Source: Arthrobacter sp. 18067
GTDB taxonomy: Bacteria > Actinomycetota > Actinomycetes > Actinomycetales > Micrococcaceae
Assembly (NCBI RefSeq): GCF_902706295.1
Contig: NZ_CACSJJ010000022.1
Location: 38,897 to 102,896, forward strand
Length of the DNA stretch: 64,000 nt
Direction of reading: 5' to 3'
Shown here piece by piece: positions 43,624 through 52,509 of this stretch (the first letter of the stretch is position 1; each line of letters starts with the position of its first letter). The position numbers were made by a program, and so were the translations under genes. The notes beneath the pieces were generated by a model. It had not been told where the DNA came from, did not search any database, and saw only the letters and a list, made by a program, of their open reading frames with translations.

Positions 43624-44970
43624 CTAGACGGTTGCCTTCTCGCGGGTCTCGGCATCAGGCGCAGCCTCTTCTTCGCCGCCGTGGGCGATCATGGTCTGCT
43701 CGTCGAAGGGCTCACTGCCGGAGAGGACGCGTTCGACCTGGCCGTTGTCGATTTCCTTGACCCAAGTACCGATCAGGACGGTTGCCACGGCATTGCCCGT
43801 GAAGTTGGTCAGCGCGCGGGCCTCGGACATGAAGCGGTCGATTCCCACGATCATGCCCACGCCGCCCAGGAGTTCAGGCTTGTGTGCCTGGAGGCCGGCC
43901 GCCAGCGTCGCAAGCCCGGCACCCGTGACTCCTGCAGCGCCCTTGGAGGCGATGATCATAAAGACCAGCAAGGAGATCTGTGCGCCGAGGTCCAGCGGGG
44001 TACCCATGGCGTTGGCGACGAACAAGGAAGCCATGGTCAGGTAGATCGCGGTGCCGTCAAGGTTGAAGGAGTAGCCCGTGGGAACCGTGACGCCGACCAC
44101 CGGCTTGGAGACACCCAGGTGTTCCATTTTGGCGATGAGGCGGGGCAGCGCAGCCTCCGAGGAGGAGGTGGAGAAGATCAAGAGGTACTCGCGGGCCAGG
44201 TACTTCATGAGCCTGAAGATGTTCACGCCGGCAACTGCACGAAGCAGGGTGCCCAGGATGACCACAATGAACAGGGCGCATGTGATGTAGAAGGCCAGCA
44301 TCAGGGTGAACATGCTGAGGATCGCCTGGGCACCCGTGGCACCGACGACGGCGGCGATGGCACCAAAAGCGCCAACCGGAGCCAGCCACATGATCATGAT
44401 GAGGATGCGGAAGACAAGCCGTTGTCCGTGTCCGATGGCACCGAGGATGGGGGCGCCTTGCTTGCCCATCTTCTGCAGGGCGAAACCGACCAGGATGGCA
44501 GCAAGCAGGGTAGGCAGCACCGGGATGTCACCGGGGATGATTCCCAGGAGGAAGTCAACGGTGCTGTTGGTGTCGGCCTTCTTGGTGGGATCGTACGGTG
44601 TCAGCTTGAGCCCCTCACCCGGGTGGATCAGGTTGCCGACCACGAGGCCGATAGCCAGGGCGAAGGTTGACATGGCCACGAAGTAGCCGAGGGCGAGGCC
44701 GCCGACCTTGCCAACGGTGGCCGCCTTGGCGATGGAGCCGATGCCCAGGACGATGGTGCAGAAAATAACCGGAGCGATCATCATCTTGATGAGCTTGATG
44801 AAGCCATCGCCGAGCGGCTTGAGTGACTTGCCGACCTCGGGGAACACCAGGCCGACCACTGCGCCCAGCACTACGGCCAGGATGACCGCGATGTACAAGT
44901 AATGCGACTTGTCGAGCCCCTTGCGTCCAACTTTGGCAGCTACTGCCGACTCTCCTCGTTGAGAGGTCAT
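43624..44970 (-). CDS. dctA: C4-dicarboxylate:cation symporter (DctA, DAACS family)
   Basis: DctA imports succinate, fumarate and malate with sodium or protons. The 448-residue product has the DAACS hallmarks: MIAPVIFCTIVLGIGS, FSTSSSEAALPRLI (serine-rich hairpin), PTGYSFNLDGTAIYLT, and GVTGAGLATLAA and the DRFMSEARALTNFTGN substrate region. The ATG at 44970 has AAGGAG seven bases upstream; the longer frame is rejected. It is divergent from a DctS/DctR-type two-component system. Confidence 0.93.
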   Translation of the reverse strand: MTSQRGESAVAAKVGRKGLDKSHYLYIAVILAVVLGAVVGLVFPEVGKSLKPLGDGFIKLIKMMIAPVIFCTIVLGIGSIAKAATVGKVGGLALGYFVAMSTFALAIGLVVGNLIHPGEGLKLTPYDPTKKADTNSTVDFLLGIIPGDIPVLPTLLAAILVGFALQKMGKQGAPILGAIGHGQRLVFRILIMIMWLAPVGAFGAIAAVVGATGAQAILSMFTLMLAFYITCALFIVVILGTLLRAVAGVNIFRLMKYLAREYLLIFSTSSSEAALPRLIAKMEHLGVSKPVVGVTVPTGYSFNLDGTAIYLTMASLFVANAMGTPLDLGAQISLLVFMIIASKGAAGVTGAGLATLAAGLQAHKPELLGGVGMIVGIDRFMSEARALTNFTGNAVATVLIGTWVKEIDNGQVERVLSGSEPFDEQTMIAHGGEEEAAPDAETREKATV

Positions 44971-45037
44971 GGGATTCTCCTTTGGATACTGTGTAAGGCG
45001 CTGCGGTCCTGCACTGATGTCCAATCCGCTGCCCTTG

Positions 45038-45077
45038 TGTGATATCCATCATTGAGCCGTTGGTGACACACATCACC
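45038..45077. promoter_or_regulatory. Two Crp/GlxR-like sites between dctA and the sensor kinase gene
   Basis: TGTGATATCCATCATT (45038-45053) matches TGTGA-N6-TCACA at eight of ten positions; GGTGACACACATCACC (45062-45077) has the symmetrical core GTGA-N6-TCAC. Centres are 24 bases apart. They lie between the divergent dctA and kinase genes and could bind a Crp-like regulator. Confidence 0.5.
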
Positions 45078-45107
45078 GTTGCGGTCATATTGGTCATGGA
45101 GGTCCAC

Positions 45108-46754
45108 GTGTTTCACAGCTGGAGCATCGCCCGCCGCTTGTTCGTGGCAAACCTGCTGTTCGTCCTTGTGCTGACGGCGGTCTTCGGGGCGTTCTCCGTC
45201 GTGGAAGCCAGGGACAGGGCCTATGACAACGCCGGTGGACGGATGCTTGCCCTCGCAACCTCGATTGCGAACAACCCCCTTGTCCTGGAGGCAGCCGGAA
45301 CGGCAGATCCCTCAGCGGTCCTGCAGCCGTACGCCCGGGACGTCATGGACGACGCCGATGCCGACTTCATCACAATCATGGCTCCGGACCGGACACGTTG
45401 GACCCATCCCCGGACAGAGGAGCTGGGCAAGCCTTACATCGGCACCATTGAACCCGCGCTCCGCGGCGAAACCTTCACCGAAGTCACCGCCGGAACCTTG
45501 GGCCCCTCGGTCCGCACCATTGCGCCCGTCAAGGACGGCGACGGAAACATCAAGGCCTTGGTAGCTGCCGGAGTCACGGTCCGCACAGTGGACACCGATG
45601 TTGCCGAACGCTTGGGGGTGATTGGCGGGATTGCGCTGGTGGTGTTGACCTTTGGGTCTTTCGCTTCCTGGCTTCTGGGACGCTACCTCCGCTCCGTTAC
45701 GCGCGGATGGGGCCCCGAGCAGCTGGCGCAACTTTTCGCCTACTACGAGTCCGTCCTCCATTCGGTCCGCGAAGGCGTGATCCTGATCGACACGCACGGC
45801 AAGGCCGTGATGTACAACGACCAAGCAGCGGAGCTGTTGGGACTCCAACCCTCCGACGCCGACCGGTCACCTGACGCTGCCCCGAAACTGTCCGAGCTCC
45901 CCTTTGACGGCAGCCTGCGAGCGCTGTTCGAATCCGGCCGGCCAGCACACGACGAAATCCATCTCACGGGTTCACGGATCTTAGTGGTCAACCAGGCCCC
46001 TGCGGTTGGGCCGGTGCCTGAGCGCAGCAGACAGAAGCCTGCCGTCTACGGCACAGTGGCAACTATCCGGGACCGCACGGAAATCGAGTCATTGGGAACA
46101 GAGCTCCAAACCATGAAAACTCTCTCCGATGCCCTGCGGGCCCAAACCCACGAACACGCCAACCGGCTGCACATGATCGTCTCCCTGCTGGAACTGGGCC
46201 GCACTCCGCAGGCCCTGGACTTTGCCACCAAGGATCTTGAACTCAGCCAGCAGCTGACCGATGACATGGTGGCCTCTGTGGACGAGCCCGTCATGAGCGC
46301 CTTGGTGATGGGCAAGGCGGCCGAAGCCCATGAACGGGGTGTGGACTTGGTTGTCAGGACGTCCGGGAATTCCGGTGTCCGGGGCCTGGAGGTCCAGGAC
46401 CTGGTGACCATCCTGGGAAACCTGCTGGACAACGCGATTGATGCTGCCGCCGCCGGCGGTTTGCCCCGGAAGGTGGAGCTGGAAGTGGAAGCCTGGCCCG
46501 CCGTCGTCGAATTCACGGTGCGGGACTCGGGCGGCGGGATCAACCCGGACTCCATCGATGACATCCTGCAGTACGGATTCAGCACCAAGTCCTCAACTGA
46601 CAATCCGCGGGGTTCCCACGGCCGCGGCGTCGGCCTCGCCCTTGTGCGTCAAGCAGTGGATCGGCTCAAAGGTACGATGACCATCAGCAATCCCGGCGGA
46701 GCACAGTTCCATGTTGTGCTGCCCGCTCCGGTTCCCGAGGAAGAGAAGGCATGA
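45108..46754 (+). CDS. DcuS/CitA-type sensor histidine kinase
   Basis: The membrane kinase likely senses extracellular C4-dicarboxylates. The GTG at 45108, five bases after GGAGGT, gives 548 residues: one helix (about 7-30), an extracytoplasmic PAS-like sensor (about 36-165), a second helix (171-191), a cytoplasmic PAS domain (about 210-320), the phospho-acceptor motif QTHEHANRLHMI (His348), the N box NLLDNAIDAA and the G boxes DSGGGI and GRGVGLAL. Upstream in-frame ATGs at 45039 and 45096 are less well supported. The partner regulator overlaps by four bases. Confidence 0.92.
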   Translation: MFHSWSIARRLFVANLLFVLVLTAVFGAFSVVEARDRAYDNAGGRMLALATSIANNPLVLEAAGTADPSAVLQPYARDVMDDADADFITIMAPDRTRWTHPRTEELGKPYIGTIEPALRGETFTEVTAGTLGPSVRTIAPVKDGDGNIKALVAAGVTVRTVDTDVAERLGVIGGIALVVLTFGSFASWLLGRYLRSVTRGWGPEQLAQLFAYYESVLHSVREGVILIDTHGKAVMYNDQAAELLGLQPSDADRSPDAAPKLSELPFDGSLRALFESGRPAHDEIHLTGSRILVVNQAPAVGPVPERSRQKPAVYGTVATIRDRTEIESLGTELQTMKTLSDALRAQTHEHANRLHMIVSLLELGRTPQALDFATKDLELSQQLTDDMVASVDEPVMSALVMGKAAEAHERGVDLVVRTSGNSGVRGLEVQDLVTILGNLLDNAIDAAAAGGLPRKVELEVEAWPAVVEFTVRDSGGGINPDSIDDILQYGFSTKSSTDNPRGSHGRGVGLALVRQAVDRLKGTMTISNPGGAQFHVVLPAPVPEEEKA

Positions 46755-47464
46755 CAGACATCCGCGTCCTTGTGGTGGAGGACGAGCCGATAGCCTCGGA
46801 CGCCCACTCCGTCTACATTGGCCGCCTGGACGGTTTCACCTTGGTGGGGACGGCGCCCGATGGCCAGTCAGCCCTTCGCATCCTTGGCGAATTCGCCGCA
46901 TCGGGTTCGCCCGTGGACCTGGTCCTCCTGGACATGAATTTGCCGGACTTGCACGGCCTGGATGTCGCCCGGCGCATGCGCTCGGCGGGTGTCTTCGCGG
47001 ACATCATCGCCATTACGGCGGTACGCGAGTTGAACATAGTCCGCAGCGCCGTCTCCATCGGCGTCGTGCAGTACCTCATTAAGCCTTTCACCTACGCGAC
47101 GTTCGCCGACAAACTCGGCAGCTACAGGACCTTTCGCGAACAGTTGGCTGGTTCACTGTCCGGGATCTCCAAAGCCGGAGCATCACAAAGCGACGTCGAC
47201 CAGGCGTTTGCCAGTCTTCGTGCACCAACAGAGCTGCCGCTGCCCAAGGGGCTGTCCGCGTCAACCCTTGAATCAGTGAAGGACTTGGTGCGCGCCGGAC
47301 TCCGGCCGGTATCCGCGAGTGAAGTTATGGACGCGCTTGGCATGTCCCGCGTCACCGCCCGCCGCTACCTGGAGTACTTGGCAGACGCCGGCACCGTCAC
47401 CAGGGCGCCGCGGTACGGCACCCCTGGCCGCCCCGAGAACGAGTATCGCTGGAATCACGCCTAG
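46751..47464 (+). CDS. DcuR/CitB-type response regulator
   Basis: The 237-residue regulator has a receiver domain with the acidic pair VVEDE (10-12), phospho-acceptor Asp61 in LVLLDMNLP, a Thr (ITA) and Lys (KPF) in standard places. A C-terminal helix-turn-helix is seen around SASEVMDALGMSRVTARRYLEYLADAG. It overlaps the kinase gene by ATGA. Probable targets are dctA, across the divergent promoter, and possibly the prp genes. Confidence 0.92.
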   Translation: MTDIRVLVVEDEPIASDAHSVYIGRLDGFTLVGTAPDGQSALRILGEFAASGSPVDLVLLDMNLPDLHGLDVARRMRSAGVFADIIAITAVRELNIVRSAVSIGVVQYLIKPFTYATFADKLGSYRTFREQLAGSLSGISKAGASQSDVDQAFASLRAPTELPLPKGLSASTLESVKDLVRAGLRPVSASEVMDALGMSRVTARRYLEYLADAGTVTRAPRYGTPGRPENEYRWNHA

Positions 47465-47471
47465 CATTCCC

Positions 47472-47531
47472 TGTATACACAGCTAACGTTTTTCACCCAA
47501 TAAGAGACAATTTTCGGGTCTTATGTATACA
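47472..47531. promoter_or_regulatory. Twin TGTATACA palindromes, GntR operator candidates
   Basis: TGTATACA occurs at 47472-47479 and again at 47524-47531, 52 bases apart or about five helical turns, on either side of an AT-rich stretch upstream of the GntR gene. GntR/FadR regulators bind short palindromes of this kind. The second copy lies nine bases before the ATG, fitting autorepression by looping. Confidence 0.65.
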
Positions 47532-47539
47532 CTGAGGAC

Positions 47540-48181
47540 ATGCGCGCCAGTGACCGGGCCTATGCTGCCCTCCGTGAAGACATCATCGAATGGCGCCTTC
47601 GGCCAGGCACGGTCCTTGCAGAAGTGGAGCAATCAGAACGCCTCGGAGTGTCCCGCACCCCGGTCCGGGAGGCGCTGAGCCGGCTCACCGCAGAAGGGTT
47701 GACGACGGCGGCAGGGGGCCGCGGCGTCGTCGTTACCGATATCTCGCTGGACAGCATCGACGAACTGTTCGAACTGCGCGAAACCCTGGAGGTGAGGGCC
47801 GCGGCCCTGGCCGCCCAGCGTGGCGAGCCCGGGGTGTTCGCCGAACTGCACGCCCAACTGCTGCGAGCGCCTGAGCTGCTCATGGACAGCGATCCAGCAC
47901 GCCACGATTATTACGCCTTGGTGGGCCGCCTGGATGACGCCATCGATGCCGCGATCTCCAATGCGTACTTGGCCAATGCCATGCGCGGCCTGCGGGTACA
48001 CCTGGTCAGAGTCCGCCGACTGGCAGCCGACGACGCAGCCAGACTCCACGCGGCCGCCGCCGAGCACGCCGCCATCGCCGAGGCCATCGCCGCCAGCAAC
48101 CCACGGCTGGCAGAAGCGGCCACCACACTTCACCTCCACCGCAGTCTCACCCACGTCAAGGCCGCTCATCCGGCCCGCTAG
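47540..48181 (+). CDS. GntR-family (FadR/FCD subfamily) regulator of the prp genes
   Basis: The 213-residue product has an N-terminal winged helix (RPGTVLAEVEQSERLGVSRTPVREALSRLTAEGL) and an all-helical FCD domain with the metal-binding Asp/His positions (for example ELRETLEVRAA, HDYYALVGRLD and AAEHAAIAEAI). It precedes prpD by 23 bases and is likely co-transcribed, so it probably responds to propionate, 2-methylcitrate or methylisocitrate. Confidence 0.9.
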   Translation: MRASDRAYAALREDIIEWRLRPGTVLAEVEQSERLGVSRTPVREALSRLTAEGLTTAAGGRGVVVTDISLDSIDELFELRETLEVRAAALAAQRGEPGVFAELHAQLLRAPELLMDSDPARHDYYALVGRLDDAIDAAISNAYLANAMRGLRVHLVRVRRLAADDAARLHAAAAEHAAIAEAIAASNPRLAEAATTLHLHRSLTHVKAAHPAR

Positions 48182-48204
48182 AACGACTCACTAGAAGGAG
48201 CACC

Positions 48205-49725
48205 ATGGTCAAGATCAACCACGTCCGCGTCTACAAGAGCGAAGAGAACCTCCCCCGCGAGGAGCAGTTGGCACACAAGATCGCAGTGGTCGCAGCGGAC
48301 CCCGTCGAAGTATCCGCCGAGGTCACCGACATGGTGATCAACCGCATTATCGATAACGCTTCGGTGGCCATCGCCTCGCTGAACCGCGCGCCGATCGTAG
48401 CGGCCCGCGCGCAGGCACTCACGCACGCCCCGAGCGCCAACGGCAAGGGTGCTGCAGTGTTCGGCATCACCGAGCAGGTCTCCCCCGAATGGGCAGCATG
48501 GGCCAACGGCGTGGCCGTGCGCGAGCTGGATTACCACGACACGTTCCTGGCCGCGGACTACTCCCACCCGGGCGACAACATCCCGCCGATCCTCGCCGTC
48601 GCCCAGCACGTGGGCTCCAACGGCGCCGACCTGGTCCGTGCCATCGCCACCGGCTACGAAATCCAAGTGAACCTGGTCAAGGCGATCTGCCTGCACAAGC
48701 ACAAGATCGACCACGTCGCCCACCTCGGCCCCTCCGCCGCAGCAGGCATCGGCACGTTGTTGGGATTGGACGTTGAGACGATCTTCCAGTCCGTGGGCCA
48801 GGCCCTGCATACCACCACCGCCACCCGACAGTCCCGCAAGGGCGAAATCTCCACCTGGAAAGCCCACGCCCCGGCCTTCGCAGGCAAAATGGCCGTCGAA
48901 GCCGTGGACCGTTCCATGCGCGGCCAGACCTCCCCGGTGCCGATCTACGAAGGCGAAGACGGTGTGATCGCCTGGATGCTCGACGGGCCGGACGCCTCCT
49001 ACGAGGTACCCCTCCCCCTGCCCGGCGAAGCCAAGCGCGCCATCCTGGACACCTACACCAAGGAACACTCCGCCGAGTACCAGGCCCAGGCGTGGATCGA
49101 CCTCGCCCGCAAACTCAATCGCGAGCACCCCGAAACCACCGATCCTGCCAACGTGGCCTCCGTGCTGATCAAGACCAGCCACCATACCCACTACGTGATC
49201 GGTTCCGGCTCGAACGACCCCCAGAAGTACTCCCCCACCGCGTCCCGCGAAACCCTGGACCACTCCATCCCGTATATCTTCACCGTCGCCCTGCAGGACG
49301 GCGCTTGGCACCACGTGGACTCCTACGCCCCCGAACGCGCTGCCCGTCCGGACACCGTGGAACTCTGGCACAAGGTCACCACCGTGGAAGACCCGGAATG
49401 GACCCGCCGCTACCACTCCCTGGACATCGCAGAGAAGGCCTTCGGCGGCACGGTTGTCATCACCCTCACGGATGGGTCGGTTGTCACCGACGAGATCGCC
49501 GTAGCCGACGCCCACCCGCTCGGTGCCAGGCCCTTCGCCCGCGAGCAGTACGTCAACAAGTTCCGCACCCTCGCTGCAGGACTCGTAGAGGACGCCGAAA
49601 TCGAAAGGTTCCTCGCCGCCGTCGAGCGCGTCACTGAACTGGGTGCAGGCGAACTGGACCAGCTGAACATCACTGCAGCACCCGGCGTGATCGACCTCAG
49701 CAACGCACCCAAGGGACTGTTCTAA
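48205..49725 (+). CDS. prpD: 2-methylcitrate dehydratase (MmgE/PrpD family)
   Basis: PrpD dehydrates 2-methylcitrate to 2-methylaconitate in propionyl-CoA breakdown. The 506-residue product matches PrpD throughout: NRIIDNASVAIASL, ANGVAVRELDYHDTF, DYSHPGDNIPP and HKHKIDHVAHLGPSAAAGIG. AGAAGGAG precedes the ATG. It ends directly at the prpB start (TAA then ATG), so translation is coupled. No acnD/prpF is present, so the iron-independent PrpD route is used. Confidence 0.95.
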   Translation: MVKINHVRVYKSEENLPREEQLAHKIAVVAADPVEVSAEVTDMVINRIIDNASVAIASLNRAPIVAARAQALTHAPSANGKGAAVFGITEQVSPEWAAWANGVAVRELDYHDTFLAADYSHPGDNIPPILAVAQHVGSNGADLVRAIATGYEIQVNLVKAICLHKHKIDHVAHLGPSAAAGIGTLLGLDVETIFQSVGQALHTTTATRQSRKGEISTWKAHAPAFAGKMAVEAVDRSMRGQTSPVPIYEGEDGVIAWMLDGPDASYEVPLPLPGEAKRAILDTYTKEHSAEYQAQAWIDLARKLNREHPETTDPANVASVLIKTSHHTHYVIGSGSNDPQKYSPTASRETLDHSIPYIFTVALQDGAWHHVDSYAPERAARPDTVELWHKVTTVEDPEWTRRYHSLDIAEKAFGGTVVITLTDGSVVTDEIAVADAHPLGARPFAREQYVNKFRTLAAGLVEDAEIERFLAAVERVTELGAGELDQLNITAAPGVIDLSNAPKGLF

Positions 49726-50631
49726 ATGTTGTACTCCAAAGTCACACCCGAACAGAAACGGCTGAAGCTTAGGGAATTGCTGTCTTCAGGGACTGTGCAG
49801 CAGTTCCCGGGAGCGTTCAACCCGCTCTCGGCCCGGCTGATCGAGGAGAAGGGCTTCGCCGGGGTCTACATCTCCGGCGCGGTCCTGGCCAATGACCTCG
49901 GCCTGCCTGACATCGGCCTCACAACTCTCACCGAGGTGGCCACCCGGGCCGGGCAGATCGCCCGCATGACCGACCTGCCCTCACTGGTAGACGCCGACAC
50001 CGGCTTCGGCGAACCCATGAACGTGGCCCGCACCATCCAGGAACTCGAGAACGCCGGCCTGGCCGGCTGCCACATCGAGGACCAGTTCAACCCGAAACGC
50101 TGCGGGCACCTGGACGGCAAGAACGTCGTGGACATCGACACCGCCACCAAGCGCATCCGTGCCGCGGCAGACGCACGCCGGGACCCGAACTTCCTCATCA
50201 TGGCCCGTACTGACATCCGCGCAGTGGAAGGGATAGAAGCTGCGCAGGATCGCGCCAAAGCCCTGGTGGATGCAGGCGCCGACGCCATCTTCCCCGAAGC
50301 AATGGCCACCCTGAACGAATTCCAGGCCATCCGCGACGCCGTGGACGTGCCCATCCTGGCCAACATGACCGAGTTCGGCAAAAGCGACCTCTTCACCGTG
50401 GACCAACTTCAGGGAGTCGGCGTGAACATGGTCATCTATCCCGTCACCCTCCTGCGCATTGCCATGGGCGCTGCAGAGCGTACTCTGGAATCGATTAAGG
50501 CTACGGGGACCCAAGAAGCGCAAGTGGAAAACATGCTCACGCGTGCGCGCCTCTACGAACTCGTCGACTACGAGGCATACAACCAATTCGATACCGGCGT
50601 TTTCAACTTCCAGGTTCCTGGCACTCGCTAG
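49726..50631 (+). CDS. prpB: 2-methylisocitrate lyase
   Basis: PrpB cleaves 2-methylisocitrate to pyruvate and succinate. The 301-residue product is of the PEP mutase/isocitrate lyase superfamily: GAFNPLSARLIEEKGF, DADTGFGEP metal-binding region, HIEDQ and the catalytic KRCGH (Cys126). It starts immediately after the prpD stop. Succinate produced links functionally to the C4-dicarboxylate transport genes upstream. Confidence 0.95.
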   Translation: MLYSKVTPEQKRLKLRELLSSGTVQQFPGAFNPLSARLIEEKGFAGVYISGAVLANDLGLPDIGLTTLTEVATRAGQIARMTDLPSLVDADTGFGEPMNVARTIQELENAGLAGCHIEDQFNPKRCGHLDGKNVVDIDTATKRIRAAADARRDPNFLIMARTDIRAVEGIEAAQDRAKALVDAGADAIFPEAMATLNEFQAIRDAVDVPILANMTEFGKSDLFTVDQLQGVGVNMVIYPVTLLRIAMGAAERTLESIKATGTQEAQVENMLTRARLYELVDYEAYNQFDTGVFNFQVPGTR

Positions 50632-50708
50632 GACCCGGGATTCATACAGGGGAAAGCAGGCAGTCCGGGGCTTCCGGGCCGCTTGCATTATGAACGAAGG
50701 AGTTCAGC

Positions 50709-51848
50709 ATGGCTGCTGAAGACATCAAAAAAGGCCTTGCCGGCGTCGTGGTGGATTACACCGCCGTATCGAAGGTCAACCCGGATACCAACTCGCTGCT
50801 GTACCGCGGCTACCCGGTCCAGGAATTGGCTGCCAAATGCAGCTTCGAAGAGGTTGCCTACCTGCTATGGAACGGCGAACTGCCTGACGAAGCCCAGCTG
50901 GCAGAATTCACTGCCCGCGAGCGTGCAGGCCGCGCCCTGGACCCGGTAGTCAAGTCGGTGGTGGATACCTTGCCCACTGCGGCGCACCCTATGGACGTGT
51001 GCCGCACTGCAGCGTCGGTGATCGGTGCCCGGCACGAACTGGCCGAGGATTCCTCCCCGGAGGCAAACATGAAGAAGGCCATCGACCTCTGGGCTGCCAT
51101 GCCTGCCGTGGTGGCCTACGACCAGCGCCGCCGCCGCGGCCAGGACTCCGTCGAACCGCGTGAGGACCTGGACTACTCGGCTAACTTCCTGTGGATGACA
51201 TTCGGCGAAGAGCAGGTTCCCGAAGTGGTTGAGGCGTTCAACGTCTCGATGATCCTGTACGCGGAGCACTCCTTCAATGCCTCCACCTTTACGGCCCGGG
51301 TGGTCACGTCCACGTTGTCCGACCTGCATTCAGCGGTCACCGCAGCAATCGGCGCCCTCAAGGGCCCGCTGCATGGCGGTGCCAACGAGGCCGTGATGCA
51401 CACGTTCGATGAGATCGGGATCCGCAGCGAAGAATCCCTCGAGGAAGCGGCCGCACGCGCCCGTGCCTGGATGGAGGATGCCCTTGCACAGAAGAAGAAG
51501 GTCATGGGCTTCGGACACCGCGTCTATAAGCACGGCGATTCCCGCGTGCCCACCATGAAGGCCGCCCTGGACAAGATGATCGCCCACTACGGCCGGCCTG
51601 AGCTCCTGGGGCTCTACAACGGCCTGGAGCAGGCCATGGACGAGGCAAAGGCCATCAAGCCCAACCTCGACTACCCGGCCGGCCCTACGTACCACCTCAT
51701 GGGCTTCGACACCCAGACGTTCACGCCCCTGTTCGTCGCCAGCCGCATTACCGGTTGGACCGCACACATCATGGAGCAGGTAGCTTCCAACTCGCTGATT
51801 CGTCCTTTGAGCGAATACAACGGCCCGGAAGAGCGGCACGTACCGTAA
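50709..51848 (+). CDS. prpC: 2-methylcitrate synthase (citrate synthase family)
   Basis: PrpC condenses propionyl-CoA with oxaloacetate. The 379-residue product has the citrate synthase sites: EHSFNASTFTARV, GPLHGGANEAVM (active-site histidine) and GFGHRVYKHGDSR. Length and SLLYRGYPVQELA start fit the short type II enzymes including PrpC. The ATG has GAAGGAG upstream after a 77-base gap to prpB. Oxaloacetate from pyruvate carboxylase would feed it. It ends in a strong terminator. Confidence 0.94.
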   Translation: MAAEDIKKGLAGVVVDYTAVSKVNPDTNSLLYRGYPVQELAAKCSFEEVAYLLWNGELPDEAQLAEFTARERAGRALDPVVKSVVDTLPTAAHPMDVCRTAASVIGARHELAEDSSPEANMKKAIDLWAAMPAVVAYDQRRRRGQDSVEPREDLDYSANFLWMTFGEEQVPEVVEAFNVSMILYAEHSFNASTFTARVVTSTLSDLHSAVTAAIGALKGPLHGGANEAVMHTFDEIGIRSEESLEEAAARARAWMEDALAQKKKVMGFGHRVYKHGDSRVPTMKAALDKMIAHYGRPELLGLYNGLEQAMDEAKAIKPNLDYPAGPTYHLMGFDTQTFTPLFVASRITGWTAHIMEQVASNSLIRPLSEYNGPEERHVP

Positions 51849-51874
51849 AGCTTCTGGTTATTCAGGGAGGCCTA

Positions 51875-51925
51875 CGACGGCGGGCCGGTCACCGACATGG
51901 TGACCGGCCCGCCGTCGCTGTTTTT
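51875..51925 (+). terminator. Strong intrinsic terminator after prpC
   Basis: A perfect 19-bp stem (CGACGGCGGGCCGGTCACC with its complement) around GACAT, then CTGTTTTT. It closes the prp operon. Confidence 0.95.
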
Positions 51926-51955
51926 ACGGCACCCGGTTCTTATGGCACCGGGTTC

Positions 51956-52453
51956 TTAAGGAATCTGGTCCACCCACTCAGCGGTGTGCACGTCCGCCAC
52001 ATTCTCGTTGTCCTCGGCCAAGGCAACCCGCACCGCGATCCGCTGACCCGAGATCATGGCCGGCAGCCAGTGCTCGGCATCGGCCCACATGCGTTCCACC
52101 GGAAGCCGGGCCACGGGGAACCACTCAGGGGCGATCTCGTCGCTTTCGGACGGATCTCCCTCCCATGAGCGAGTGAGGAACACCGTGGTGGCCATGTTCC
52201 AATCCGGCCTGGCCGGGAACACAAAATCGACGGTGCCCGCCGGAATCAGATCCGGCGCACGGACCACTACGTTGATCTCCTCCATGACCTCCCGGCACGC
52301 CGCCTGCGAGGCTGTCTCCCCCAACTCCACGTGTCCGCCTACACCCACAATTTTGCCCTGGCCAAAACCAGTCTTCTTGGTACCAAGCAGGACATGTTGG
52401 CCGTCCGCGCCGTCACGGAGAAGGAAGCACAAGGTCACATGGGCTGCAGTCAT
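51956..52453 (-). CDS. NUDIX hydrolase, MTH1-like
   Basis: NUDIX enzymes hydrolyse nucleoside diphosphate derivatives. The ATG at 52453 gives 165 residues. The NUDIX box GHVELGETASQAACREVMEE lies after GKIVGVGG. The later segment PEWFPVARLPVERMWADAEHWLP resembles the substrate-pocket region of MTH1-type 8-oxo-dGTPases. One box position (IN instead of xG) departs from the consensus. The open frame extends to 52672 but overlaps the divergent membrane-protein gene and lacks family features there. Confidence 0.88.
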   Translation of the reverse strand: MTAAHVTLCFLLRDGADGQHVLLGTKKTGFGQGKIVGVGGHVELGETASQAACREVMEEINVVVRAPDLIPAGTVDFVFPARPDWNMATTVFLTRSWEGDPSESDEIAPEWFPVARLPVERMWADAEHWLPAMISGQRIAVRVALAEDNENVADVHTAEWVDQIP

Positions 52454-52509
52454 GCTGCCTACCTTAACCTGATCTCCCCTGCCGCGTCCGCCATTGCTAC
52501 AGTGAGCCC

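Noticed and set aside
48178..49515. 445-codon minus-strand frame opposite prpD
   Set aside because: Gly/Val/His-rich antisense of a GC-rich gene; prpD is clearly the coding strand.
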